Position numbers and translations under genes: made by a program. Source: Mesobacillus sp. AQ2 (GTDB lineage Bacteria; Bacillota; Bacilli; Bacillales; Cytobacillaceae). From it: 64,000 nt of DNA. The stretch lies in the NCBI RefSeq assembly GCF_030122805.1, contig NZ_CP126080.1:2857001-2921000 (forward strand), given 5' to 3'. Within the stretch, counting starts at the first letter, position 1. Each line of letters opens with the position of its first letter. The notes beneath the pieces are model-generated. The model made no database searches. It worked only from the letters and a program-made list of their open reading frames with translations, and was not told the origin of the DNA. Positions 35,401 to 43,440 of this stretch are shown here, one piece after another.

Positions 35401-36132
35401 ATGTATCAATTGCTTTCGGAAATCAGCAACTATTTAAGCGGACCTTTTTTTACTCTGGTGAATCAGACAGAACAAATCCCCATACTCGCAAGCTTCCTGC
35501 TGGGACTTGTAGGTGCTCTTGCTCCATGTCAGCTCTCAGCCAATATAGGTGCCATCACGTACTATGGCAATCGCAGCTTGCAGGCGAAGAGCCATTGGAC
35601 GGAAATGTCCTTTTTCATACTCGGCAAAATCACGGTCTTTTCTTTGCTGGGGCTTGCCGTTTGGCTAGTTGGAAATGGTTTTCAGCAAATGCTTCCAGAA
35701 TTCTTTTCCTGGTTCCGCAAATTGATGGGCCCTCTATTCATTCTAATTGGCCTATCTCTTATAGGCCTCTTCGCATTCAATTGGATCAGCCGCTTAACAT
35801 CTTTCCTGCCTGAATGGGGAGGCAGAGGCAAGACAGGTTCGTTTTTAATGGGGGTAAGCTTTTCCATCGCATTCTGCCCAACCATGTTTTCACTATTCTT
35901 CTTCACTCTCATGCCCATTGTGCTCAGTTCATCATATGGCGCAGTACTGCCGGCCGTTTTTGGAGCAGGCACCTCAATCCCGCTGATTATATTTGCCGCA
36001 ATCATCTCCTTCATGGGACTTGATGGTTCATTAATGAAAAAAAGCCGCAAAATAGGAGCTATGGTGCAAACTTCTGCAGGATATATTTTAATCTTGGTCG
36101 GAATCATGGATACTTTGACTTATTGGGTATAA
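35401..36132 (+). CDS. DsbD/CcdA-like multi-helix membrane protein (TauE/SafE-annotated group)
   Basis: The product has 243 residues from ATG 35401 with GGAGG upstream. Six membrane helices are visible. Two internally related segments, GALAPCQLSANIGAI and SIAFCPTMFSLFFFT, each place a proline-flanked cysteine inside a helix, which is typical of CcdA/DsbD-type thiol electron carriers. Databases often label this group TauE/SafE or UreH-like. It may pass electrons or metals across the membrane. The function is an inference. Confidence 0.65.
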   Translation: MYQLLSEISNYLSGPFFTLVNQTEQIPILASFLLGLVGALAPCQLSANIGAITYYGNRSLQAKSHWTEMSFFILGKITVFSLLGLAVWLVGNGFQQMLPEFFSWFRKLMGPLFILIGLSLIGLFAFNWISRLTSFLPEWGGRGKTGSFLMGVSFSIAFCPTMFSLFFFTLMPIVLSSSYGAVLPAVFGAGTSIPLIIFAAIISFMGLDGSLMKKSRKIGAMVQTSAGYILILVGIMDTLTYWV

Positions 36133-36137
36133 AATTC

Positions 36138-36175
36138 ACAGCAAAAAGGCCGACGTTCAAGTCAGCCTTCTTTTT
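36138..36175 (-). terminator. Terminator-like hairpin between the DsbD-like and antiporter genes
   Basis: AAAGGCCGAC / GTCAGCCTT with short A- and T-runs lies between the convergent genes. Confidence 0.55.
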
Positions 36176-37745
36176 CATGAGACAAATTCACTAAAGCCTC
36201 AGTCAGCTCTTTTCGTTCTTTTTCCGCTGTTTCCGAAGAAATGATCTCTTCCATTGACAGTTTATCAACAGCCTCATGTTCTGCATAGAAAACAACTCTA
36301 CGCAATGTTTCGGTTTGCTTCTCTTTCAGTTCAGGCTTCCTTCGGTACAATTCTTCCATTTCGGCAATTGCAATTTCCAGCTTCTGTTGATACTTTTGGA
36401 CATACTCATCCGTAATTGTCTTTGTCAGATAGTATCTTCCTTTTGCTTCCATCATTTCTTTCATCGCCGTTTCATATCTGTGAATTTTTGAAAGCAGCTG
36501 TTCATATTCAAAATATACTTCTTCTTTTTTGTTGATCCCAAGGAAAGAAATGAGAGGTTTAATGGTCCAGCCTTGAACGACAAGTGAAAAGAGTACAACA
36601 CTGAAGGCCAGGATCAATAGTTCCTCTCTCCCCTGGAAGTCCCTCGGCAGACTCAAAACAAGGGCGATTGATAATGAACCCTTTAGCCCTCCCCAATTTA
36701 AAATATGTTTCCAATTCATGCTGAAATCCCTGATGACAGACATGCTGGCATACACAGCTACACTACGGGCAATAAGAACAAGGATAATGGCAATGAAAAT
36801 TATTTCCCACTTATCCTGCATATCGATTCTTGTTATCTCCAGCCCGATCATCAAGAACACAATCGAATTCGCCAAAAGGGCAGCAACATCCCAAAAATTG
36901 TTAATATTCAATTTTGTAGTCGGTGTCATTCCTATGCTAGAACCGAAATTCCCGAAGATTAACGCTGCAACCACAACCGCTATAACACCAGAAGCATGTA
37001 CGCTTTCTGCTATCAAAAAAGATCCATAAAATAAGAGGATGCTGAAAATAATTTCTAATGGATAATCATCAAAATACTTCGTCAAAAGGGAAAAACCATA
37101 TCCCAGTGCACCACCGATGATCAGCCCGAGTGAAACGACCCTGATAAAATCCCATAGTCCCATGCCAAGTCCAGACCACCCGGCGTCCAGATATGTAATC
37201 AATGATAAGGCAGATATTTTGAAAAGTACTACTGCCAGCCCATCATTGAACAAGCTTTCTCCTTCAATGACGACTGCAAGCCGCTTTTTCACGCCCACGC
37301 TTTTAAAAATGGAAAGGACACTTACTGGGTCCGTTGCACTCATCAATGCTCCAAAAACAAATGCAGCAGGCAGCGAAAGCCCAAGAAAATAGTGTGCTGT
37401 AAATCCTATCAGCAGAAATGAAAGTAGTGTACCTCCAAATGCCAATGCAAGGATCGGTTCTTTGTTTTCCTTCAAATGAGAAAATGGCAGTTTTAATGCT
37501 GCTTCCCCAAGCAGTGCAGGAAGAAATAATGTAATGATGACGAAATTAAAAATTTCCCCTTCTGTAATGAACATCTTCAATGGTTCAAGTAAAGGTATAT
37601 TCAACAATCCAATTATTGCACCAACGATAACCAGGGCAATAGGATAAGGCTGTTTAACTTTCTTGGCTATCGCTGTGATTCCCGCTGCAATTAAGATTAA
37701 AAAGAATCCAGTCTGAAATATTTCATGCAAATTCACTTCTTCCAA
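36162..37745 (-). CDS. CPA1-family Na+(K+)/H+ antiporter
   Basis: The product has about 527 residues if it starts at TTG 37745, eight bases after GGAG. About 12 membrane helices are present, with the ion-binding motifs SATDPVSVLSIFK and GESLFNDGLAVVLF in helices 5-6, and GLKGSLSIALVLSLP. After the last helix (about 400) a soluble, helical, Glu/Lys-rich tail of ~125 residues follows. The family exports sodium or potassium in exchange for protons (NhaP/NhaK type). Ion preference cannot be told. Confidence 0.85.
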   Translation of the reverse strand: MEEVNLHEIFQTGFFLILIAAGITAIAKKVKQPYPIALVIVGAIIGLLNIPLLEPLKMFITEGEIFNFVIITLFLPALLGEAALKLPFSHLKENKEPILALAFGGTLLSFLLIGFTAHYFLGLSLPAAFVFGALMSATDPVSVLSIFKSVGVKKRLAVVIEGESLFNDGLAVVLFKISALSLITYLDAGWSGLGMGLWDFIRVVSLGLIIGGALGYGFSLLTKYFDDYPLEIIFSILLFYGSFLIAESVHASGVIAVVVAALIFGNFGSSIGMTPTTKLNINNFWDVAALLANSIVFLMIGLEITRIDMQDKWEIIFIAIILVLIARSVAVYASMSVIRDFSMNWKHILNWGGLKGSLSIALVLSLPRDFQGREELLILAFSVVLFSLVVQGWTIKPLISFLGINKKEEVYFEYEQLLSKIHRYETAMKEMMEAKGRYYLTKTITDEYVQKYQQKLEIAIAEMEELYRRKPELKEKQTETLRRVVFYAEHEAVDKLSMEEIISSETAEKERKELTEALVNLSHEKEG

Positions 37746-37832
37746 TACAATCACTCCAATCTCTTCCACTACTTCTAATTTCCCCTATTTCTATCCTTAT
37801 AAAAACTTTTATAGAAATTCCAAAAAAAATCA

Positions 37833-37860
37833 AAAAAACCATGGGGTTTTCCCATGGTTG
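37833..37860 (-). terminator. Terminator of the zinc-ribbon gene
   Basis: AACCATGGG / CCCATGGTT with a minus-strand T-run, just after the stop codon. Confidence 0.8.
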
Positions 37861-37864
37861 TAAT

Positions 37865-38182
37865 CTATGCAATATTCATATTTTCCTTATACCCTGGCTC
37901 ACAATACAGGCACACGGCATCTTCGTAATCCTCAGTATTGACATCTTCAGGGTTATACTCGATTCCACATAAGTCGCACTCTACCATTTCTCCCTCTGAA
38001 TCTTCAGCCGCTTCCGGGATTGCGTCATTCACCTTCAGTTCACCTACCCAGACACCACTGATTGTCGACATTTCATTTTCAATATATTCATTCGCTGCTT
38101 CTTCTGTTTCCCATACACCATGGTCCCAGAGCATTTCGTCAGCGTCACCTGCATTGACCATTAATCCGTATACTATTTTCAT
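37865..38182 (-). CDS. Hypothetical acidic protein with a CxxC...CxxC zinc ribbon
   Basis: The product has 105 residues. An N-terminal alpha/beta region (MKIVYGLMVNAGDADEMLWD, then EEAANEYIENEM) is followed by a zinc-ribbon-like part with CDLCG and CLYCE about 25 residues apart. It is strongly acidic. The start codon and the preceding 16 bases (GAAAGGGGCAGCAAAT) are identical to those of yteA. Its function is not recognised. Confidence 0.7.
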   Translation of the reverse strand: MKIVYGLMVNAGDADEMLWDHGVWETEEAANEYIENEMSTISGVWVGELKVNDAIPEAAEDSEGEMVECDLCGIEYNPEDVNTEDYEDAVCLYCEPGYKENMNIA

Positions 38183-38359
38183 ATTTGCTGCCCCTTTCGA
38201 TTTGGGAAGTTTGTTCTATATAATTAGCCCCTCCTTTCACTCTTGAAACCTCCAGTATATGGAAATCGGAACTTTTTCCATTTTATTTCGTATATATACT
38301 GATTGTTAAAAACAGGATTTTAAAATATACTTGATTAATGAAAGAGAAGAGGTGATGGC

Positions 38360-38638
38360 ATGCTTATGGAAATTTACGCTCAGTCGATCGAAGCAACGGC
38401 AATGTATAGTGTTTATTTAACACTGCTCATCAGCATGTCAATGTCCGTCTTATGGGCATTAGGTGACACCTCTTATATCGAATCTTGTTATTTGCAGATC
38501 AAACTTAAGCCATCCGTTTCTGAAAAAGCGTTTAAAAATAAAGCTGAACTCGGAACGAGATTTCAGCTTCTGATCCTTAAGCGGATTAAAATAAAGATAG
38601 ATCCAGGTGATGAAGACAGCATTTTTCTCCTTATGTGA
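38360..38638 (+). CDS. mifM: MifM-like regulatory nascent-chain arrest peptide upstream of yidC2
   Basis: The product has 92 residues. One N-terminal membrane helix (about 14-34, MYSVYLTLLISMSMSVLWAL) is followed by a cytoplasmic part with a basic-hydrophobic stretch (RFQLLILKRIKIKI, 67-80) and an acidic end (DPGDEDSIFLLM, 81-92). B. subtilis MifM has the same plan: similar length, a single membrane helix, and an arrest region ending in an acidic cluster. It sits directly upstream of the second YidC gene, which is the regulated target of MifM. Its last codons form one strand of a hairpin that hides the yidC2 start (38620-38667). The sequence is diverged, so the call rests mainly on layout. 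Confidence 0.8.
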   Translation: MLMEIYAQSIEATAMYSVYLTLLISMSMSVLWALGDTSYIESCYLQIKLKPSVSEKAFKNKAELGTRFQLLILKRIKIKIDPGDEDSIFLLM

Positions 38639-38667
38639 ACAACTTGAAAATTAGGAGGAGAAAAATG
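38620..38667 (+). promoter_or_regulatory. Hairpin sequestering the ribosome binding site and start codon of yidC2
   Basis: CATTTTTCTCCT (38620-38631, last codons of the MifM-like ORF) pairs perfectly over 12 bp with AGGAGAAAAATG (38656-38667), which holds part of the yidC2 Shine-Dalgarno sequence and its ATG. The loop is 24 nt. A ribosome arrested near the end of the upstream ORF would open this stem. Confidence 0.85.
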
Positions 38668-39435
38668 AAAAATCGATTCACCATAATGATAGTACTTCTA
38701 TTATCGACACTATTAACTGGTTGCCAGGCTATGACAAGCGAGGGATCTTTTTTCCAGACAACATTTATCAATCCATTCGCTTGGCTGATCCACTTTTTTG
38801 CAAGCATTACAGGAGGAAGTTATGGCCTTGCGATTATCTTGATTACAATGCTCATTAGACTCGCGCTCATGCCTCTTATGCTTAGACAGTATAAGAACCA
38901 GCAGAATATGAAAGAAAAAATGGAAATACTGAAGCCTGAAATGGACGAAATACAAAAGAAACTTAAACAAACAAAGGATCCTGCCGAACAAAGGAAGCTA
39001 CAGCAGGAAATGATGGGCCTTTACCAAAAACACGGGGTGAACCCACTATCTGTCGGCTGTCTGCCAATGCTCATTCAGATGCCAATCCTGATGGGGTTAT
39101 ACTATGCTATCCGCGGATCTGCTGAAATAGCCAGCCACTCTTTCCTCTGGTTCAATCTCGGGCATTCTGATATATGGATCACAGCAGCAGCCGGAATCAT
39201 CTATTACCTGCAGTTTAAGGTATCGATGTCAAATGTTACAGAGGATCAAAAAAAGCAAATGAAACTAATGGGGCTCATGTCACCAGTTATGATCGTAATG
39301 TTTTCATTAAATGCACCATCCGCACTTCCCCTTTACTGGACGGTAGGCGGGATTTTCCTTATTGCACAAACACTCCTTGGGAGAAAGATTTATGGCAAGA
39401 AAGAAAATACCATTAAAGTTGAACACCAGCTTTAA
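38665..39435 (+). CDS. yidC: Membrane protein insertase YidC2 (YqjG/OxaA-type lipoprotein)
   Basis: The product has 256 residues from ATG 38665 after TTAGGAGGAG. The signal peptide carries lipobox LLTGC (Cys20). The YidC/Oxa1 core has five membrane segments, with the conserved arginine in the first core helix (ITMLIRLALMPLM) and YQKHGVNPLSVGCLPMLIQMPIL. It inserts proteins into the membrane. The upstream MifM-like ORF and the sequestering hairpin mark it as the inducible paralogue (YqjG in B. subtilis), made when the main YidC (SpoIIIJ) is impaired. Confidence 0.9.
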   Translation: MKNRFTIMIVLLLSTLLTGCQAMTSEGSFFQTTFINPFAWLIHFFASITGGSYGLAIILITMLIRLALMPLMLRQYKNQQNMKEKMEILKPEMDEIQKKLKQTKDPAEQRKLQQEMMGLYQKHGVNPLSVGCLPMLIQMPILMGLYYAIRGSAEIASHSFLWFNLGHSDIWITAAAGIIYYLQFKVSMSNVTEDQKKQMKLMGLMSPVMIVMFSLNAPSALPLYWTVGGIFLIAQTLLGRKIYGKKENTIKVEHQL

Positions 39436-39439
39436 AATC

Positions 39440-39474
39440 TGAATGGCCCGGGATTGACTTTCCTGGGCTTTTCT
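39440..39474 (+). terminator. Terminator of yidC2
   Basis: GGCCCGGGA..TTCCTGGGCTTTT forms a G+C-rich hairpin with a T-rich end. Confidence 0.65.
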
Positions 39475-39514
39475 TATGCCCATATACCCTTTTCTGAGAA
39501 GTGGAATAATATGG

Positions 39515-39544
39515 TTGACACCTGCGGATTTATGGAGTTATACT
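39515..39544 (+). promoter_or_regulatory. Sigma-A promoter of the VmlR-like leader
   Basis: Perfect TTGACA (39515-39520) and TATACT (39539-39544) are 18 bp apart. The predicted start is near 39551, giving a leader of about 300 nt. Confidence 0.75.
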
Positions 39545-39582
39545 TTTACTTAATAAAAACCGAAGGGAATGGTAAAGAGCCG

Positions 39583-39594
39583 ATGAAATACTAA
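39583..39594 (+). CDS. Candidate leader ORF MKY in front of the VmlR-like gene
   Basis: ATG-AAA-TAC-TAA follows AAAGAG. An overlapping alternative, MVKSR, starts at 39569. The stop overlaps the first strand of a leader hairpin (CTAATCTTAT near 39591 with ATAGGATTAG near 39643). Very short leader ORFs like this are known in ABC-F attenuators. Confidence 0.45.
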   Translation: MKY

Positions 39595-39762
39595 TCTTAT
39601 TTTCTGCCCGATTTTTCTAATACGAAAAACGCGTGCCTGGAGATAGGATTAGTCTGCCCAATTTGCCATTCCTCGTCGATTTATACGTCCAAACAAGCAT
39701 GAAGCCCAACAGGGGCATCCATGTCTATTTCGGCGTTGAATCTGTCTGAATGCCAAGCAGAA

Positions 39763-39790
39763 CCTTCCAGGACACCTGGGGGGTTTTTTT
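39763..39790 (+). terminator. Attenuator terminator in the VmlR-like leader
   Basis: CCAGG-ACA-CCTGG plus flanking C/G pairs and a seven-T run lies 59 bases upstream of the start codon. Its left arm TCCAGG (39766-39771) can pair instead with CCTGGA at 39636-39641, forming an antiterminator. Confidence 0.75.
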
Positions 39791-39848
39791 AATGGATATC
39801 ATACTCACCTTCAATCATTAATCACAAAATGAAAGGTGGAATATTATT

Positions 39849-41567
39849 ATGGCAATCATGAAAATAAGAGGAATTCAGAAAAGCTTTAATGAAAGAATAG
39901 TGATCCAAAAAGCGGAGTTTGATATAAAACAAGACAGCCGGATCGGCCTGGTAGGCAGCAATGGGGCCGGCAAAACAACATTGGCCAATCTAATCAATGG
40001 TGAATTCCCCGCTGATAAAGGGAGCATCGAAACGTTTAACGGCGCTCTAAAAATCGGCTATTTAAAACAATCTACAGAGCAAGCATTCCTTGAAACAGAA
40101 GATGCATATCCCCTGGCGGAAAATGGCCTCTTCCATCATTCAAGCCAATTAGGACTCACAAAGGAAGTTGATGTGTTCAATCGAAATTGGAGCAATTTAA
40201 GCGGCGGTGAAAAGCTGAAACTTTCGCTTGCTGGTGTCTGGGCCAGCAGGCCAGAAATGCTCATACTGGATGAGCCGACTAATCACCTTGACCTTCAGGG
40301 CGTTGAATGGCTGATTGAGGAACTAAGAGCTTTCAAAGGAGCCATTGTAATTATTTCTCACGATCGATATTTCCTGGACAGAACCGTTTCAGAAATCATT
40401 GAAATGGAAGATGGCATAACCAAATCATTCACTGGCAATTATTCAGCTTACCGTCAGGAAAAGGAAAGATTGTATCAAGTTCAGCTGCATCAATACGAAT
40501 TGCAGCAAAAACACAAACAGCAGATCCAGCAGCAAATTGCCAACCTCAAGGGCTGGTCTGAAAAAGCGCATCGGGATTCGACGAAACAAGGTACAGCTTC
40601 GGAAAGAAGGCAGATTGGCTATAAGGAATACCATCGGATGAAGGCAAAGAAGATGGATAATCAAATAAAATCCAAGATGAAGCGCCTGAACCAGGAACTT
40701 GAAAAGGGGGAAGTAAAACAGCCTAAAGAGGAATCCAGGGTACAGTTTGAATTCCAGGACAGACGAAAACGGGGGAAACGGATTATTGAAGCCGCTGCCC
40801 TGTCAAAGTATTTTGGCCATCGCTGTTTGTTTGATAAAAGCTATTTTTATGTGAATCATGGTGAAAAAATGGGATTGGTCGGCCAAAACGGTAGCGGCAA
40901 AACCACCATGATGAAAATATTGCTTGGTCAAGAAAACGCATCTTCAGGTGATGTTTGGCTCAGTGAATCTCTGAAAATTGGCTATCTAAGCCAGGATGTT
41001 TCTGACCTCCCTGCTGAAAAAACGGCAATGGAATACACAGGACTTACAGACCGCGAAGCAATCGGCAGAGCGAGAACGATTTTTGCTAATATCGGTCTCC
41101 ACGAAGAAAAGCTTAACGTTCCAATCGGTCAATTAAGTCTTGGAGAGAGGACAAGAGTGAAGCTTGTCATGATGCTTCTTGAAGAACTCGATTTGCTGGT
41201 CCTGGACGAACCGACTAATCATCTCGACCTTGCGAGCAGGGAGAGCCTCGAAAAAACTTTATTGGATTTTCAAGGGTCGCTTCTGGTTGTTTCACATGAT
41301 GTTTATTTCCTAGAGAAGATCACCGAAAAACTATTGGTGATTGAAAATGGGAAAATAACCAGAAAGGAATTTGGCATGCGGGAGTATAATGAGGCAAACA
41401 CACGCAAGGATAACGATAAGGAAAAAGCAGAACAACTGATGGTCCTCCAGAATGAAATCAATGCTATTATCGGCAGGCTTTCCTACATGACTAAAGATGA
41501 GCCCGGTTACGAAGAACTCGACCAGAAGCTTGCAGAGCTATTTAGGAAGAAAAGGGAATTGGCGTAA
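39849..41567 (+). CDS. vmlR: ABC-F antibiotic-resistance ribosome-protection protein (VmlR/Vga-like)
   Basis: The product has 572 residues with two ABC domains: Walker A GSNGAGKTT and GQNGSGKTT, signatures LSGGEKLKL and LSLGERTRV, and Walker [11 protein letters not shown] twice. The linker (about 190-285) contains GWSEKAHRDSTKQ and KEYHRMKAKKMDNQIKSK, which matches the linker of B. subtilis VmlR as I remember it, as does the C-terminal SYMTKDEPGYEELDQ. VmlR-type proteins dislodge lincosamides, pleuromutilins and streptogramin A from the ribosome. A leader with promoter, tiny ORF and attenuator precedes it, consistent with drug induction. Resistance itself is untested. Confidence 0.82.
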   Translation: MAIMKIRGIQKSFNERIVIQKAEFDIKQDSRIGLVGSNGAGKTTLANLINGEFPADKGSIETFNGALKIGYLKQSTEQAFLETEDAYPLAENGLFHHSSQLGLTKEVDVFNRNWSNLSGGEKLKLSLAGVWASRPEMLILDEPTNHLDLQGVEWLIEELRAFKGAIVIISHDRYFLDRTVSEIIEMEDGITKSFTGNYSAYRQEKERLYQVQLHQYELQQKHKQQIQQQIANLKGWSEKAHRDSTKQGTASERRQIGYKEYHRMKAKKMDNQIKSKMKRLNQELEKGEVKQPKEESRVQFEFQDRRKRGKRIIEAAALSKYFGHRCLFDKSYFYVNHGEKMGLVGQNGSGKTTMMKILLGQENASSGDVWLSESLKIGYLSQDVSDLPAEKTAMEYTGLTDREAIGRARTIFANIGLHEEKLNVPIGQLSLGERTRVKLVMMLLEELDLLVLDEPTNHLDLASRESLEKTLLDFQGSLLVVSHDVYFLEKITEKLLVIENGKITRKEFGMREYNEANTRKDNDKEKAEQLMVLQNEINAIIGRLSYMTKDEPGYEELDQKLAELFRKKRELA

Positions 41568-41578
41568 ACCATTAAATG

Positions 41579-41607
41579 ACAAAAAAGCACCATTTGGTGC
41601 TTTTTTG
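41579..41607. terminator. Bidirectional terminator
   Basis: AAAAAAGCACCA / TGGTGCTTTTTT lies between the VmlR-like gene and the convergent acetyltransferase gene. Confidence 0.85.
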
Positions 41608-41662
41608 CTTGTGCACACTCCCTATGAATAAGCCTTCAGAGAATCAGAACTGCCAGCGCCAT

Positions 41663-42241
41663 CTATTTCATCTTGTCCAGCAGCATAGGTTTCAACTTTA
41701 ACCACTCATCTTTGATGATACTGAAGACAACGGTATCCCTTACAAAGCCATCGGCGATGATACGATGTTTCCGAAGTACACCTTCTTTATTGGCACCGAG
41801 ACGGGCAATTGCAGCTTGGGAACGTACATTCCTTGAATCAGTGCAAAATTGCACCCTGTTTACATCGAGATTTTCAAACGCATACTGAAGCATCAGGAAT
41901 TTTGTTTCTGTATTCACTCTTGTTCTCCAGTAATCTGGATTGTACCAGGTCCAGCCTATTTCCAATGATTTATTTACCTTGGAAAGATCAAGATACCTTG
42001 AGCTGCCAATGATTTTATCTGTTTGTTTCTCTACTACCGTGAATGGAATTTGTGTCCCTTCACCCTTTGCTATCATCGCGGCCTCGATAACTTTTTTCAT
42101 ATCTTCCTTGCTTTGGATTTTTGATGCTGTAAATTCCCAGATTGACTGATTCTTGCCCGCTTCCCATAAGTCATCCAGCTGGTCGGGTTTCATAAGGATC
42201 AGTCTTACTGTTTCTCCTTCAAGCGTGAGCCTATCGTCCAT
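41663..42241 (-). CDS. GNAT-family N-acetyltransferase (RimJ/RimL-like)
   Basis: The product has 192 residues from ATG 42241, preceded by GGGAGTGGGG. It shows the acetyl-CoA fold with GWTWYNPDYWRTRVNTETKFLMLQYAFE (motif A region) and VQFCTDSRNVRSQAAIARLGANKEGVLRKH (motif B), typical of the RimJ/RimL group that acetylates protein N termini or small amines. The substrate is unknown. It is a single gene. Confidence 0.8.
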   Translation of the reverse strand: MDDRLTLEGETVRLILMKPDQLDDLWEAGKNQSIWEFTASKIQSKEDMKKVIEAAMIAKGEGTQIPFTVVEKQTDKIIGSSRYLDLSKVNKSLEIGWTWYNPDYWRTRVNTETKFLMLQYAFENLDVNRVQFCTDSRNVRSQAAIARLGANKEGVLRKHRIIADGFVRDTVVFSIIKDEWLKLKPMLLDKMK

Positions 42242-42406
42242 CTTCCCCACTCCCTAGCGATCTGTATTTCATAATCATATCATTGAATAATATGTTCCAG
42301 GAGGGTTTTTTCAAAGTTTTCTATTAAATCTTGTATTCGTGAAACAAGCACTTTGCATATCTTATTTACAAACAGAAACTGCCCAGTAAACTGGGCAGCC
42401 ATTGTC

Positions 42407-42613
42407 TTACTTCACTTCTTCAAAATACTCTTTATAATATCCGCCAACTTTACCGGAATTGTCGACAATGAAGTAAAACTCTTCCGTTTCATTTTTCACG
42501 TCATACATTTTTCCTGTTGTCAGCTTTTGATCGACGATGTATTTTTTTGCATTCGTATGAACGCATTTAAGTTTCTTTATCGTTTCACGTTCATGCCAGT
42601 TTGTATGGATCAT
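42407..42613 (-). CDS. Conserved small protein (DUF6501-like)
   Basis: The product has 68 residues, MIHTNWHERETIKKLKCVHT to YYKEYFEEVK. The pattern CVHTNAKKYIVDQKLTTGK and YFIVDNSGKVGGYYKEYF is a conserved Bacillus small protein that I associate with DUF6501. It is probably a small beta-barrel. The function is unknown. Confidence 0.7.
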   Translation of the reverse strand: MIHTNWHERETIKKLKCVHTNAKKYIVDQKLTTGKMYDVKNETEEFYFIVDNSGKVGGYYKEYFEEVK

Positions 42614-42683
42614 CCTATGCCACTTCCCTTAATTGAATTTCATACTATATAGTATAAGGATAAGGTGATCGAAAAGGCAATAC

Positions 42684-42887
42684 TCAGCTGGCATTCGCTG
42701 CATCACCAGCAACGCGCAACCCGCGGATTTCTGATTTATCAAATGTCATGGTTTCACCTGTAATCACATTTTTCAGCGTTATATAACAAACATCACAAAT
42801 GATATCTTTTCGAATATATTGTAAGAAAGATAGCCGTTCATTCTTATAAATCAGCTCATAAAAATCTGTTTTGGAAAATCCCTTCAT
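42684..42887 (-). CDS. Hypothetical small protein
   Basis: The product has 67 residues from ATG 42887 after GAAAGAGGGG. It begins MKGFSKTDFYELIYKNERLS and has CDVCYITLKNVITGETMTF with one CxxC. No family is recognised. Confidence 0.6.
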   Translation of the reverse strand: MKGFSKTDFYELIYKNERLSFLQYIRKDIICDVCYITLKNVITGETMTFDKSEIRGLRVAGDAANAS

Positions 42888-43054
42888 GTTAACCCCTCTT
42901 TCCAGGATGTTTTCATCTTGGTGTTTGGCTGTGAGTATCTATACCACCATCAAGACTTGTATTAAACATCCGGCGAAAAAGGTAAATTTTTCTTAAGATT
43001 TGCACTTGTTTTTGTACAGGCTCTTTTTTAAAAATTGGCTCTGTTTAACAAGGC
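42888..43054. other. Intergenic sequence left of repeat copy 2
   Basis: Together with the repeat and 43302-43440 this makes a 550-bp gap. No ORF is supported. Confidence 0.5.
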
Positions 43055-43301
43055 TGTTGATTTTTGTTCCAGGCGCTTCGCTTTCCGCTGGAAGAGTATG
43101 AAAAAGACCAATTGCCGTCTTTTTCATAAGCAATTCTTCCTTGGGGCTGGCGCTGAGCCTCCTCGTCGCTTTGCTCCTGCGGGGTCTCAACTGATCAGCT
43201 GCGCCCGCAGGACATTGAATGGCTTCCTCGAATCTGCCCACGCACGATGGAAATGCGTTAGCATTTTCGGAGGAGTCTTCGCGCCTTCCACTACAATCAA
43301 C
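43055..43301 (-). repeat. Dispersed intergenic repeat, copy 2 (long, interrupted)
   Basis: Read on the minus strand it starts GTTGATTGTAGTGGAAGG and carries the same blocks as copy 1 (GACTCCTCCGAAAATGCTAA, GCATTTCCATCGTGCGTGGG, TTGAGACCCCGCAGGAGC). It then adds a G+C-rich half ending in AAATCAAC, absent from copy 1. Between 43096 and 43136 the element is broken by a separate hairpin (GAAAAAGAC / GTCTTTTTC). It is bounded by GTTGATT / AATCAAC ends. Confidence 0.85.
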
Positions 43302-43440
43302 AGGGTTTAAAAAACAACATTCAGCTTTAACAGATCCTTAAAATTAGAATCTTTCATACCCATGGTCTTTTGGCATTACAATTGAGACACACATCAACCG
43401 ACACTTTAAATATCATCGATTAAGTACGCAAAAGCATTTA
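43302..43440. other. Short non-coding gap right of repeat copy 2
   Basis: It holds the 3' side of the SRAP gene on the minus strand. No clear terminator or ORF is seen. Confidence 0.4.

Noticed and set aside
43055..43301. Protein-coding ORFs on both strands over the dispersed repeat
   Set aside because: The same sequence recurs at 29836-29987 with indels that break the frames, so it is a non-coding repeat.
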